DNA of 64,000 nucleotides from Treponema sp. Lineage in GTDB: Bacteria > Spirochaetota > Spirochaetia > Treponematales > Treponemataceae. Location of the stretch: NCBI GenBank assembly GCA_017553635.1, contig JAFZKN010000019.1:62001-126000 (forward strand), written 5' to 3'. Below are positions 38,555 through 46,867 of the stretch, in pieces; the first letter of the stretch is position 1, and each line of letters begins with the position of its first letter. The notes below the pieces were generated by a model, which was not told the origin of the DNA, made no database searches, and saw only the letters and a program-made list of their open reading frames with translations. A program made the translations under genes and the position numbers.

Positions 38555-38633
38555 TTTTTTTAAATCGTAATACTCTGAGAAATGATTCAAAATGTTAAAA
38601 TTACGTCAGAACTGGCTGCAGGTGTGTATCAGG

Positions 38634-38725
38634 CTATTTAGAAAAAAATCTAAATAGTTCTTGACAGAATGAAAATTGTGTAGTATAAAGTATTTAGAAA
38701 ATTTTCTAATTAGAAATGTTTCTAA
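38634..38725 (+). promoter_or_regulatory. Promoter and operators of the sdpRI-like pair
   Basis: TTGACA (38661-38666), 17 bases, TATAAA (38684-38689). Three inverted repeats surround it: CTATTTAGA/TCTAAATAG (38634-38657), TTAGAAAATTTTCTAA (38694-38709) and TTAGAAATGTTTCTAA (38710-38725). The last two abut exactly and lie at and after the start site, so ArsR-type autorepression is likely. Confidence 0.75.
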
Positions 38726-38740
38726 ATGGAGGTTTAGCCG

Positions 38741-39019
38741 ATGGCCTTTGCTGATACATTTAAGGCGCTGTCGGATCCGGCACGAAGGGAAATCCTTGAG
38801 CTTTTAAGGGAAACAAGGCTTTCTGCCGGGGACATAGCGTCAAGATTTGACATGACGGGAGCGACGATTTCGTATCACCTGTCTGTCTTAAAAAAAGCTG
38901 ATTTAATTCGTGAAACGCGCGAAAAAAATTTTATTTTTTACGAATTAAATGTGAGCGTTTTTGAAGAACTGATGCTCTGGATTAATCAGTTCAACTCAAA
39001 ATCAAAAAAGAAAAAATAA
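38741..39019 (+). CDS. ArsR-family autorepressor (SdpR-like)
   Basis: The 92-residue product is a winged-helix ArsR/SmtB regulator: FKALSDPARREILELLRETR, SAGDIASRFDMTGATISYHL as recognition helix, and a wing at REKNFIFYELN. It lacks the metal-binding Cys pair ELCVCDL of ArsR, as in B. subtilis SdpR, where the repressor is sequestered by SdpI when toxin binds. GGAGG precedes the ATG, and tandem palindromes upstream point to autorepression. It overlaps nothing and is followed after 13 bases by an SdpI homologue. Confidence 0.88.
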   Translation: MAFADTFKALSDPARREILELLRETRLSAGDIASRFDMTGATISYHLSVLKKADLIRETREKNFIFYELNVSVFEELMLWINQFNSKSKKKK

Positions 39020-39032
39020 ACAGGAGTTTTTT

Positions 39033-39764
39033 ATGAACGAAAAAACAGTAAACAAAAATAAGTTTTTTAATGTAACTTTTTTCATTACAAATATTGTCTG
39101 CCTTTTGCCGATTGTACTTGGTTATATATTGTGGAATAAGCTTCCGGAAGATGTGCCGATGCAGTATGGCTGGAATAATCAGGTAAACTGGACGCTCCCA
39201 AAGACAATTGCGGTTTATACATGCCCTGTTTTGCTGTGTGTGATAAATTCAATTGTTCAGTTTGTGATCTGGAAATTTTCAGGACTTAATGTGAGTGGTA
39301 CAGAAGCAGTAGAAGGCCAGGAAAATTCTTCTTTTAAAAAAGGTAATGACAAGGTTACTCTTGTTGCGGTCTGGGTAATTCCTGTAATGGCACTTGTAAT
39401 AAACAGTTTTATACTATTAAAACCTGCAGGACTTAATCTTTCTCCAGATGTAGTTATAATTTTTATAAGTTCACTTGTGCTTATTATTCCGGGAAACTAT
39501 CTTCCTAAATTAAAACCAAATCCCGTAATCGGAATTCGTGCACCATGGATCAACAGGAATGCTGATGTCTGGTATAAGACAAACAGGCTGGGTGGAATTC
39601 TTTTTGTAATCACAGGTCTTATCAATCTGCCTTTGTGTTTTACTCCAATCGGTAAAATTGTTTTTGCATCAAGCTGTGGATGTGTGGTTATAGTGCTTCT
39701 TGTTTATTCACTTATACTTGCAAAAAAATTCGGAAGCCTTAAAAAAGCGGATACTTCTATTTAA
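39033..39764 (+). CDS. SdpI-family membrane protein
   Basis: The 243-residue protein has about six membrane helices. The N-terminal part carries the DUF1648-type motif YILWNKLPEDVPMQYGWNNQ and the C-terminal half the SdpI signature GNYLPKLKPNPVIGIRAPWI followed by DVWYKTNRLGG. In B. subtilis SdpI gives immunity to the SdpC killing peptide and signals to SdpR. Many bacteria carry sdpRI without sdpC, as here. AGGAG precedes the start. Its last eight bases overlap the convergent cyclase gene. Confidence 0.9.
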   Translation: MNEKTVNKNKFFNVTFFITNIVCLLPIVLGYILWNKLPEDVPMQYGWNNQVNWTLPKTIAVYTCPVLLCVINSIVQFVIWKFSGLNVSGTEAVEGQENSSFKKGNDKVTLVAVWVIPVMALVINSFILLKPAGLNLSPDVVIIFISSLVLIIPGNYLPKLKPNPVIGIRAPWINRNADVWYKTNRLGGILFVITGLINLPLCFTPIGKIVFASSCGCVVIVLLVYSLILAKKFGSLKKADTSI

Positions 39765-41970
39765 CTTTCATCTCAAAAACTCCGTCCCATTTAGCGGGCG
39801 GAGGAGAGATTTTAAAATGTCGTATACGGTCGATAAAAACTTTACTTGGAAGATCTCCGTATTTTTTATAGCATGTTGTAAAGTATTCCGTGCTTTTTTC
39901 CCACTGCTTTTTTCTGTAAAAATAAAGGCCGCGTTCGAAAAGTGTTTTTATTTCTAAAAGCTTGTCAGATGATTTTGATTTAAGCTGAATTATTTCGTAG
40001 ATGCGCACCGGTTCTGTTTTTCCCTTTACCGTTATAAAGTCAAGCTCGCGGCAGACAAATGTATCATTAAGTTTTTCATAAACGGCTTCTGTAATGATTG
40101 CTTTTGAACCGTATGCTTTATTTGCTCCTTCGAGACGGTTTGCAAGGTTTACCGTGTCACCGATAGATGTAAAGTCCATTCTTGTTTTAGATCCAACAGA
40201 ACCGAATACGACATTTCCTGTGTTGATTCCGATGCCCATCTGAATTACATCTTTTCCTTTTTCTTTAGAAAGCTGCTGCTGTTCCTTCATTGCTGTACGG
40301 ATTTCCATTGCGGCTTTACATGCGTTGTATTCTTTTCTTGGACCGGCAAAGAAAGCCATCATTTCGTCTCCGACAAATTTATCGATGTCACCGCCGTTTT
40401 TAAGAATGATTTCTGTTTCGATATCAAGATAATGGTTTAACATTGAAACGATTTCTTTTGGTGCACGTCCTTCACAGAGTGTTGTAAAACCGCGTATATC
40501 TGTAAACAAAAAACAGAGTTCACGGCTTAAGCTTTTTTTAGATTCGTTGTCTGCATGTTTTAAAGTAGAAAAAGAAATATATGGAACAGTTCCTCGTATC
40601 AGGGTAACCATGTCACTTATTTCGTTTGAAAGATCCTTGATTTCATCGTGAGTCTTTATTACGTCTTCAAACTGAATTGTTTCGGGTAAAACTTTTCCTC
40701 TTCCGGAAAGTAAAACCGAAAGTGAGTTTGAAGTCTTCCGTACATTTGTCCTTAAAAGAAGAAGAGGGTCTGCAATGTAATCAGAAAGGAATAAAGTTAA
40801 AATAACAGAAAGATATAAAAAGACAGCAGAAAGTGCAAAGACTGCAACCTTTGTCTGAAAGTAAGGTTTCATCAGGACATCTTCTCTGTAAGTAACGATT
40901 GTAAAGCCCACAAGCTTTGAGCCTGCCTGACGAGTAAGCGTTACAGGATAAATAAATTTACATGTTCTGTATGTCTTGTTGTAAACAGGAGTTTTTCTGT
41001 ATGCGCCCGTTTCGTATCGTTTTAAATAATCCCGCGCCTGTTCTTCTGTAAGTGACTTTTCTTCTGCAGGAATTACAGATGGTTTCGAAGTAGTGTAGGC
41101 AAGGACATCAAACGGAGGAAGCTCCGTTTCTGCATCGATTGATTCAAGATAGATGTGAGCATTTACACTTGAAATTATGATGTCGATTCTTTCAAACGGA
41201 GAATCTGCATAGGTATTTGATTTTTTCTGCTGGCTGAAGAAGTAAGAAATTTTATCGCTTTTTCCTTCCGCAGTTTCGTAAATAGCCGCTGTCTGTTCTG
41301 CATGGGTTCTTCCTGCATCTGTAACAGTTTCTGTAATTAGGTTCTGATAGCGGCGTAAAATTAAAACCATAAACGAAAAAAGAATAACTGCAATAGCCCC
41401 GATTATTGAAAGCGTAAGTTTTGTTTTAATGCTTATCTTCTTTTTCTTTTTATCGTCTTCTTCATTTTTAAGCTGCTTAAATTCTGCATACTCTGTAGTA
41501 TTAATTCTTCTGTATGTAATTCCTGTAATGCTTAGTGCAAGATGTGAAATAACTGAAAAGGCAAAAAACGTATATATATACCGCGGAAGCTCTGTAAACC
41601 ATAGGCTTGTGTTTGCGCATATTATCATGCACGAAATTGAACAGAATAAATATAAAGTAAGTGAAACTAAAACAAAATAATAAAGAAGCTTATTTGAGAT
41701 CTTTTTTACGAAGATTGAAGTAATTAAAAGAATTACCGTTGCAGGTAAAAAATAAACAGAATAAAAAAGAATCTGCAAAATCGGAGCATAAAAGTCTGCA
41801 TCTTTTATAAGCGGAATTAAAAAAGGAAATAAAAGTGTGTGCGGGGTTTCGCTGTCATAAAGATTAACCTGCATCATGCTTAACGGACAGCAGAAAAGTG
41901 CCGTTATGACAAGTGCAGGAAAAATTCTACAAAAATAAAAAAAGAATTTTGCTTTATTAATCTTTACCAT
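39757..41970 (-). CDS. Class III adenylate/guanylate cyclase with extracytoplasmic sensor
   Basis: The 737-residue protein has four N-terminal membrane helices (about 15-150), a charged linker, a helix at about 186-206, an extracytoplasmic sensor (about 207-370, CHASE2/Cache-like in position), another helix (about 372-395), a HAMP-like region, and a class III cyclase domain (about 485-665). Metal-binding Asp residues are in LFTDIRGFTTL and NGGDIDKFVGDEMMAFF; the Lys before FVGDE fits ATP choice, and SIGDTVNLANRLEG is the second signature. A short helical tail, possibly TPR-like, ends it. It should make cAMP in response to an outside cue. Confidence 0.9.
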   Translation of the reverse strand: MVKINKAKFFFYFCRIFPALVITALFCCPLSMMQVNLYDSETPHTLLFPFLIPLIKDADFYAPILQILFYSVYFLPATVILLITSIFVKKISNKLLYYFVLVSLTLYLFCSISCMIICANTSLWFTELPRYIYTFFAFSVISHLALSITGITYRRINTTEYAEFKQLKNEEDDKKKKKISIKTKLTLSIIGAIAVILFSFMVLILRRYQNLITETVTDAGRTHAEQTAAIYETAEGKSDKISYFFSQQKKSNTYADSPFERIDIIISSVNAHIYLESIDAETELPPFDVLAYTTSKPSVIPAEEKSLTEEQARDYLKRYETGAYRKTPVYNKTYRTCKFIYPVTLTRQAGSKLVGFTIVTYREDVLMKPYFQTKVAVFALSAVFLYLSVILTLFLSDYIADPLLLLRTNVRKTSNSLSVLLSGRGKVLPETIQFEDVIKTHDEIKDLSNEISDMVTLIRGTVPYISFSTLKHADNESKKSLSRELCFLFTDIRGFTTLCEGRAPKEIVSMLNHYLDIETEIILKNGGDIDKFVGDEMMAFFAGPRKEYNACKAAMEIRTAMKEQQQLSKEKGKDVIQMGIGINTGNVVFGSVGSKTRMDFTSIGDTVNLANRLEGANKAYGSKAIITEAVYEKLNDTFVCRELDFITVKGKTEPVRIYEIIQLKSKSSDKLLEIKTLFERGLYFYRKKQWEKSTEYFTTCYKKYGDLPSKVFIDRIRHFKISPPPAKWDGVFEMKVK

Positions 41971-41988
41971 TTAATTTTTATTTAATTA

Positions 41989-43386
41989 TCATTTCTGTTC
42001 AGACGGTTTTTTCTTTGCGTCTGCTACAGCTTTTGCCATTTTAGCTTTTGCAGCTTCCATGTCATTTACCATAAGAATCGGCTGTCCTGTAGCATCAAGT
42101 GTATCACGCCACAAAGAACCTTCCGGATTAACTGCATTTCTGTGCTGTGTAACCATCTTGATAGGAAGATGAACAAACTTATCATGAACAAGTCCAATAA
42201 CAAGCTTTGTTTTTCCTGCCATAGCTGCATGAACTGCATTGTTTCCAAGGCGTTCACAGTAAACAGAGTCAGATGCAACTGTTACAGAAGCGCGGATCTG
42301 ATAACCCGGATCAATGTATTTAAGGTTAATTTCGATTTTCTTTTCTTTAAAGTATTTTTCAATCTGTGCTTTAAGATAAACACCGATGTCTGCAAGCTTT
42401 TTGTTTCCAGATGCGTCTGTTGCATTTGTGCTTGTAAGTAAATCCTGTCCTGCACCTTCTGAAACTACGATTACTGCATGTCCGCGTTTTGCAAGACGGC
42501 GTTCAAGACATGCGAGGAAACCATTTTCGCCTTCAAGTTCAAATGGAACTTCAGGAATTAAACAGAAGTTTGTTTCGTGGCTTGCAAGAGTTGCAGCTGT
42601 TGCAATAAAGCCTGCTTCGCGTCCCATAAGTTTTACAAGACCGATACCGTTAATCTGGCTTGCAGCTTCCATGTGGATTGCAGCAATTGCTTCTTTTGCT
42701 CTCTGAACTGCTGTTTCAAATCCGAACGAGCGGTCGATGAACATAAGGTCGTTGTCTACAGTTTTTGGAATTCCAACTACTGCACATTTATAACCGCGTT
42801 TTTCTACTTCGCATGCGATGTCATAAGAACCTCTCTGAGTTCCGTCTCCACCGATGATAAAGAGCATGTTGATGTTGTCACGTTCGAGACAGTCAACGAT
42901 TTCGCTTACTCTCTGTCCGCCACCACGGCTTGTTCCAAGGTAAGTTCCACCGATTTTATGAATTTCATCTATAAGATAGCGGTCAAGGTCGACAGGTTCA
43001 TATCCTTCTTCTGCAAAGAATCCGTGAAAACCGAATCTGTATCCTTTTATAACCTTTACGCCGTAACGTGTGTTAAGACAGCGTACGATTGCGCGGATAA
43101 CGTCATTTAAGCCCGGACAGAGACCGCCGCATGTGCAGATTCCGGCTTTAACATGTTTTGGATCAAAATATATTTTTTCGCGAGGACCGGCTTTTTCCAT
43201 AAGGTTTGTCATGTCGAGCGGATCATGAATTTTTTCACCGGAAACATAAATATTGTTTCTGATGTACTGATCATCTCTTACGTAATTTGCCCTGTTGTCT
43301 CCGATAACGCGTGATAATTCGATAGGTGAATCAACTGTACAATTTCCTAAAGTCTCAATTGTAAAGTCTAATGTGTCGTTTCCCAT
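41989..43386 (-). CDS. pfkA: 6-phosphofructokinase, plant/trypanosome type
   Basis: The 465-residue product phosphorylates fructose 6-phosphate. Conserved parts are [19 protein letters not shown] at the phosphoryl-donor site, [31 protein letters not shown] with the catalytic Asp, and [14 protein letters not shown] (not GGDD) indicates ATP as donor, whereas the Lys of PKTVDND is the residue seen in pyrophosphate enzymes; this G/K combination is typical of ATP-dependent plant and trypanosome PFKs. The long N-terminal extension (about 90 residues) fits that group as well. It is a glycolytic core gene in spirochaetes. Confidence 0.92.
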   Translation of the reverse strand: MGNDTLDFTIETLGNCTVDSPIELSRVIGDNRANYVRDDQYIRNNIYVSGEKIHDPLDMTNLMEKAGPREKIYFDPKHVKAGICTCGGLCPGLNDVIRAIVRCLNTRYGVKVIKGYRFGFHGFFAEEGYEPVDLDRYLIDEIHKIGGTYLGTSRGGGQRVSEIVDCLERDNINMLFIIGGDGTQRGSYDIACEVEKRGYKCAVVGIPKTVDNDLMFIDRSFGFETAVQRAKEAIAAIHMEAASQINGIGLVKLMGREAGFIATAATLASHETNFCLIPEVPFELEGENGFLACLERRLAKRGHAVIVVSEGAGQDLLTSTNATDASGNKKLADIGVYLKAQIEKYFKEKKIEINLKYIDPGYQIRASVTVASDSVYCERLGNNAVHAAMAGKTKLVIGLVHDKFVHLPIKMVTQHRNAVNPEGSLWRDTLDATGQPILMVNDMEAAKAKMAKAVADAKKKPSEQK

Positions 43387-43466
43387 AGAAAGCCCCTGTA
43401 ATTACAGATAATTATGTTATAACAAGAATAAGATATAGTTAAAAGCCGTTTTATTCAAGATGAATT

Positions 43467-44579
43467 TCAGGCGAGAATCGTCTTAAAAGCATCTATATAT
43501 CTGTTTATTATGTCTGAATCGTTGTATTTGAGTGAGGTTTCAACGGCCCCGTCACAGAGTTTGCCGTAAAGTCTTTTGTCGCTCAGAACAAGGTTTATCT
43601 TTTCCGAGAGTGCTTTTGCGTCGTAAACCGGAACTTTAAAACCTGTAATTCCTTCTATATTAAGGGTAGGTGCTCCACTTCTCGGAATAAGAGTCGAAAC
43701 TATAGGCTTCCCGTACGACAGGGCTTCATACTGAACAAGGCCCATCATTTCACCGCGTTCAACACTCGGAAAGCAGTACAGGTAGCAGTTTTTATATTCA
43801 TTCTGTAAATCTTCAAAAGAAAGCCTGCCGAGAAGCTTGACTTTAGATGACAGACCATTGTCTGCAATCTGTTTTTCAAGAGATTCTTTAAGAGGTCCTG
43901 TTCCGGAAATATGAACTACTGCATCATCGCTTATGTATTTTGCTGCCTCTACAAGAACTTCAAAGCCTTTATAATAGATAAGTCTTCCGCATGCAAAAAT
44001 AACTTTTTTCCCTTCTGGAGTAAGTTTGTATTTTTCTTTTTTGGTTTTATAATTTAAGATGAATGGAATTTCAAAATTGAATTTTTTCTTTGCAAAAAGT
44101 TTTTTACAGTCAGATTCTGAAGTATGAATTGATGTAGGCGCAAAAACTGCAGCAGATCTTTTTATGAGGTTGTTCTGGAAAGGTCTGTAGAAAAAAAGAA
44201 GTTTTTTCTGCTTTACAATATCACTGTGCCAGTAAAGGACAATCTTTACATTTTTTTTTGGAGGACTTAACCATATTGCAAGATTTGCAACCGGATGCGG
44301 CATGTTTACGAGAATGATATCGTAATTGTTTTTTATTTCGTTGTATTTCTTAAAGAATGATTTTGAAAGCTGTGCTGAAAATTTATCAATGTCAGTTTTG
44401 CAAAGATAAACATGATCGTTTACTTTGATGTCTTCTTTATAATTTTTCGGAAGAAAACCAAGAAAGTCTGATGTAACATCAGAAACTTTCTGAAGTTCTT
44501 CGTGTAAAGCGTATGATACAGTTTCGATTCCGCCGAAAAAATATGGCGGGAAAAATTTTCCAATTTGAAGTATTTTCAT
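43467..44579 (-). CDS. GT4-family glycosyltransferase
   Basis: The 370-residue product has a GT-B fold: N-terminal QIGKFFPPYFFGGIETVSYA, and C-terminal KVIFACGRLIYYKGFEVLVE, HISGTGPLKESLEKQI and the donor-binding PSVERGEMMGLVQYEALSYG with the E-x(7)-E retaining motif. It likely transfers a hexose, mannose or similar sugar in synthesis of a surface glycan or glycolipid. It overlaps the preceding glycosyltransferase gene by four bases, so the two form a transcription unit and act in the same pathway. Confidence 0.9.
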   Translation of the reverse strand: MKILQIGKFFPPYFFGGIETVSYALHEELQKVSDVTSDFLGFLPKNYKEDIKVNDHVYLCKTDIDKFSAQLSKSFFKKYNEIKNNYDIILVNMPHPVANLAIWLSPPKKNVKIVLYWHSDIVKQKKLLFFYRPFQNNLIKRSAAVFAPTSIHTSESDCKKLFAKKKFNFEIPFILNYKTKKEKYKLTPEGKKVIFACGRLIYYKGFEVLVEAAKYISDDAVVHISGTGPLKESLEKQIADNGLSSKVKLLGRLSFEDLQNEYKNCYLYCFPSVERGEMMGLVQYEALSYGKPIVSTLIPRSGAPTLNIEGITGFKVPVYDAKALSEKINLVLSDKRLYGKLCDGAVETSLKYNDSDIINRYIDAFKTILA

Positions 44580-45709
44580 TTTATTTTTTTCCCTGATTTT
44601 TTTGAAAAATCATTCAAATATTTATAAAGGTTTTCTCCTATCTGTGTCCAGTCAAAAGTTTTTGCTTTTTTATCCTGACGTTTTATGATTTTTTCACGGT
44701 CTTTAAGTGTATTCTCGATTGCAGAAATCCAGTCTTCAATTTTAAATCCTTCAACTGTAATTCCAAATCCGTCTACAACTTCTATCATCGCAGAGTTGTG
44801 AGAAGTTACGACAGGACAGCCACATATCATTGCTTCTGCCTGTGGAAGACCAAAGCCTTCGTTTAATGAAGTCGAAACATAGCACGAAGCAAGTGAATAA
44901 AGCGACATAAGTTCTTCTTCGGAAATGAAAGATGTAAAAATGACATCTTCTTTCGGGAAGCCCTGAGAGTTTATAATCTGAGCTATGTCAGTTTTTCCCC
45001 AGCTTCTTGCTCCGACAATTACAAGCTGTATGTCATTTGCTTTGTGAAAATCTTTAAATACGTTCAGCAGAAAAGAAAGGTTTTTTCTCGGTTCAAGACT
45101 TCCTACAAAAAGTAAAAATTCTTTTTTTATGTTGAATTTTTCTAAGAAAGCTTTTTTTGTTCCGGCAGTAAAATTTATCTTTCTGATATTTTTATCCGGT
45201 GCTGAACCTGTAAAGACAGCTTTGCTTTTACGGTCAGGGTAATACTGTTCGAGCTTTGATTTAGTGTATTCAGAAACACACCAGATAAAGTCTGCTTTTT
45301 TGATTGTGTGTTTTTCTAAAAGTCGTGTGATGAGACGGCCTTTAAGTGTCATCGTTTTACGGAATTCTATGCTTACAAAGTCATGAATAGTTATTAAAAC
45401 AGGTTTTTTGAAGCGGAAAACCGAAAATGGTAAAAGTGGGGTAGGAGACCAGATTATGTCTGTCTGTGTATTTTTTAATGCTTCCGGCATTTCGAACATG
45501 AGCCATTTAAAGGAAGAAGTTCCGCCTGTAATGCAAAGCTGTATTTTTGGTGAAAGCCTGGACTTTATTTCGTCAGATATTACAGGGCTTACGATAAGGT
45601 TTATCTTGATGTTGGGAATATCTGCCAGGGTATTTACGGCATTTATGATTACATTTGCGATTCCGGTCGAATTTTGACGCAGATTGTAGCCGTTTACTGT
45701 AATGTTCAT
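44576..45709 (-). CDS. GT4-family glycosyltransferase
   Basis: The 377-residue product is a second retaining GT-B enzyme: NLRQNSTGIANVIINAVNTL at the acceptor side, FLLFVGSLEPRKNLSFLLNV, IVGARSWGK, and STSLNEGFGLPQAEAMICGC with the EGFGLP-x-x-E donor motif, followed by PVVTSHNSAM. This is like mannosyl- or rhamnosyltransferases of O-antigen synthesis. I begin at the ATG at 45709; in-frame starts at 45733 (ATG) and 45745 (TTG) are possible, but all lack a clear ribosome binding site. The gene is divergent from prfA. Confidence 0.9.
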   Translation of the reverse strand: MNITVNGYNLRQNSTGIANVIINAVNTLADIPNIKINLIVSPVISDEIKSRLSPKIQLCITGGTSSFKWLMFEMPEALKNTQTDIIWSPTPLLPFSVFRFKKPVLITIHDFVSIEFRKTMTLKGRLITRLLEKHTIKKADFIWCVSEYTKSKLEQYYPDRKSKAVFTGSAPDKNIRKINFTAGTKKAFLEKFNIKKEFLLFVGSLEPRKNLSFLLNVFKDFHKANDIQLVIVGARSWGKTDIAQIINSQGFPKEDVIFTSFISEEELMSLYSLASCYVSTSLNEGFGLPQAEAMICGCPVVTSHNSAMIEVVDGFGITVEGFKIEDWISAIENTLKDREKIIKRQDKKAKTFDWTQIGENLYKYLNDFSKKSGKKIK

Positions 45710-45732
45710 AATAACTAATTTACTCGGCTTCA

Positions 45733-45761
45733 TTGAAAAATTCAACTAATAACTATATAAT
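45733..45761 (+). promoter_or_regulatory. Promoter of prfA (leaderless-type)
   Basis: TTGAAA (45733-45738), exactly 17 bases, consensus TATAAT (45756-45761), then eight bases to the ATG at 45770. No ribosome binding site is possible in the predicted mRNA. Confidence 0.65.
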
Positions 45762-45769
45762 ATTAGATT

Positions 45770-46855
45770 ATGGATTTACTTAAAAAACTGGAACAATGTG
45801 AAGCTCGCTTTAAGACAATTTCAGAGCTTATCCAATCACCGGATTTAGTCAAAGACCCGAAAAAATACAAGGATACTATGCGCGAAAACGGCTATCTTAC
45901 TGACGTGTGCGCTCTCGGAGATGAATATAAAAGGGTTCTTACCGGAATTGAAGATGCAAAACGTCTTATTACAGAAGAATCTGATGCAGATATGAAGGAA
46001 ATGGCCCGTGAAGAACTGAAGGAACTTGAAGAAAAAAAACCTCAGCTTGAAGAAGCCATAAAATTAAAGCTTATTCCGCCTGATCCGCTCGATGAAAAGA
46101 ACATCATCCTCGAAATTCGAAGTGCAGCCGGTGGAGACGAAGCAAGTCTTTTTGTACGCGACCTCTGGGAAATGTACTGTCATCTTGCAGAACGCAAGGG
46201 ATGGAAGACAGAGACAATGGAAGCTCAGGAAACAGAAGTCGGTGGTTTTAACAAAATCGTAACAAATATTTCTGGAAAATTTGTATACGGAACTTTGCGC
46301 TGGGAATCGGGCGTTCACAGAGTTCAGCGTGTACCGCAGACAGAAAGCCAGGGAAGATTGCAGACATCGACAGCAACGGTTGCAGTTTTACCTGAAGCAG
46401 ATGAAGTTGACATTCAGATTAATCCGAACGATGTTCGTGTAGATGTAATGCGTGCAGGCGGACCAGGTGGACAGTGTGTTAATACAACAGACTCTGCCGT
46501 GCGACTTACACATATTCCGACTGGTCTTGTAGTAATTCAGCAGGATCAGAAATCTCAGATTAAAAACAAGGAAAAAGCATGGCAGGTTTTACGTGCAAGA
46601 CTTTTTGATCTTGAACAGAGTAAAAAAGATGCCGAGCGTTCTGCAGTGCGGAAGAGTATGGTTGGAAACGGTGACCGTTCTGAAAAAATCAGGACATACA
46701 ACTATCCTCAGGATCGTGTAACGGATCATCGCATCAATTACAGTGCGCACAATCTTCCTGGATTTATGATGGGAAACATGGATGATATGCTCGATGCTTT
46801 AAACGTTTATGCTAAGGAAGAACAGCTAAAGGCAGACATAACAGAAATGAATTAG
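45770..46855 (+). CDS. prfA: Peptide chain release factor 1
   Basis: The 361-residue product is RF1, which ends translation at UAA and UAG. It has the N-terminal helical domain, EIRSAAGGDEASLFVRDLWE, GVHRVQRVPQTESQGRLQTS, and the catalytic MRAGGPGGQCVNTTDSAVRL with GGQ at about residues 231-233, followed by the IPTGLVV and DRVTDHRINY motifs. Length and order are standard. It heads an apparent operon with prmC, whose product methylates the glutamine of this GGQ, though a long c-di-GMP gene stands between them. Confidence 0.97.
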   Translation: MDLLKKLEQCEARFKTISELIQSPDLVKDPKKYKDTMRENGYLTDVCALGDEYKRVLTGIEDAKRLITEESDADMKEMAREELKELEEKKPQLEEAIKLKLIPPDPLDEKNIILEIRSAAGGDEASLFVRDLWEMYCHLAERKGWKTETMEAQETEVGGFNKIVTNISGKFVYGTLRWESGVHRVQRVPQTESQGRLQTSTATVAVLPEADEVDIQINPNDVRVDVMRAGGPGGQCVNTTDSAVRLTHIPTGLVVIQQDQKSQIKNKEKAWQVLRARLFDLEQSKKDAERSAVRKSMVGNGDRSEKIRTYNYPQDRVTDHRINYSAHNLPGFMMGNMDDMLDALNVYAKEEQLKADITEMN

Positions 46856-46867
46856 AAATAATTTCGT

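Noticed and set aside
42142..43110. Several open frames opposite the phosphofructokinase gene
   Set aside because: They are Cys/Phe-rich shadows of a highly conserved gene with no independent support.
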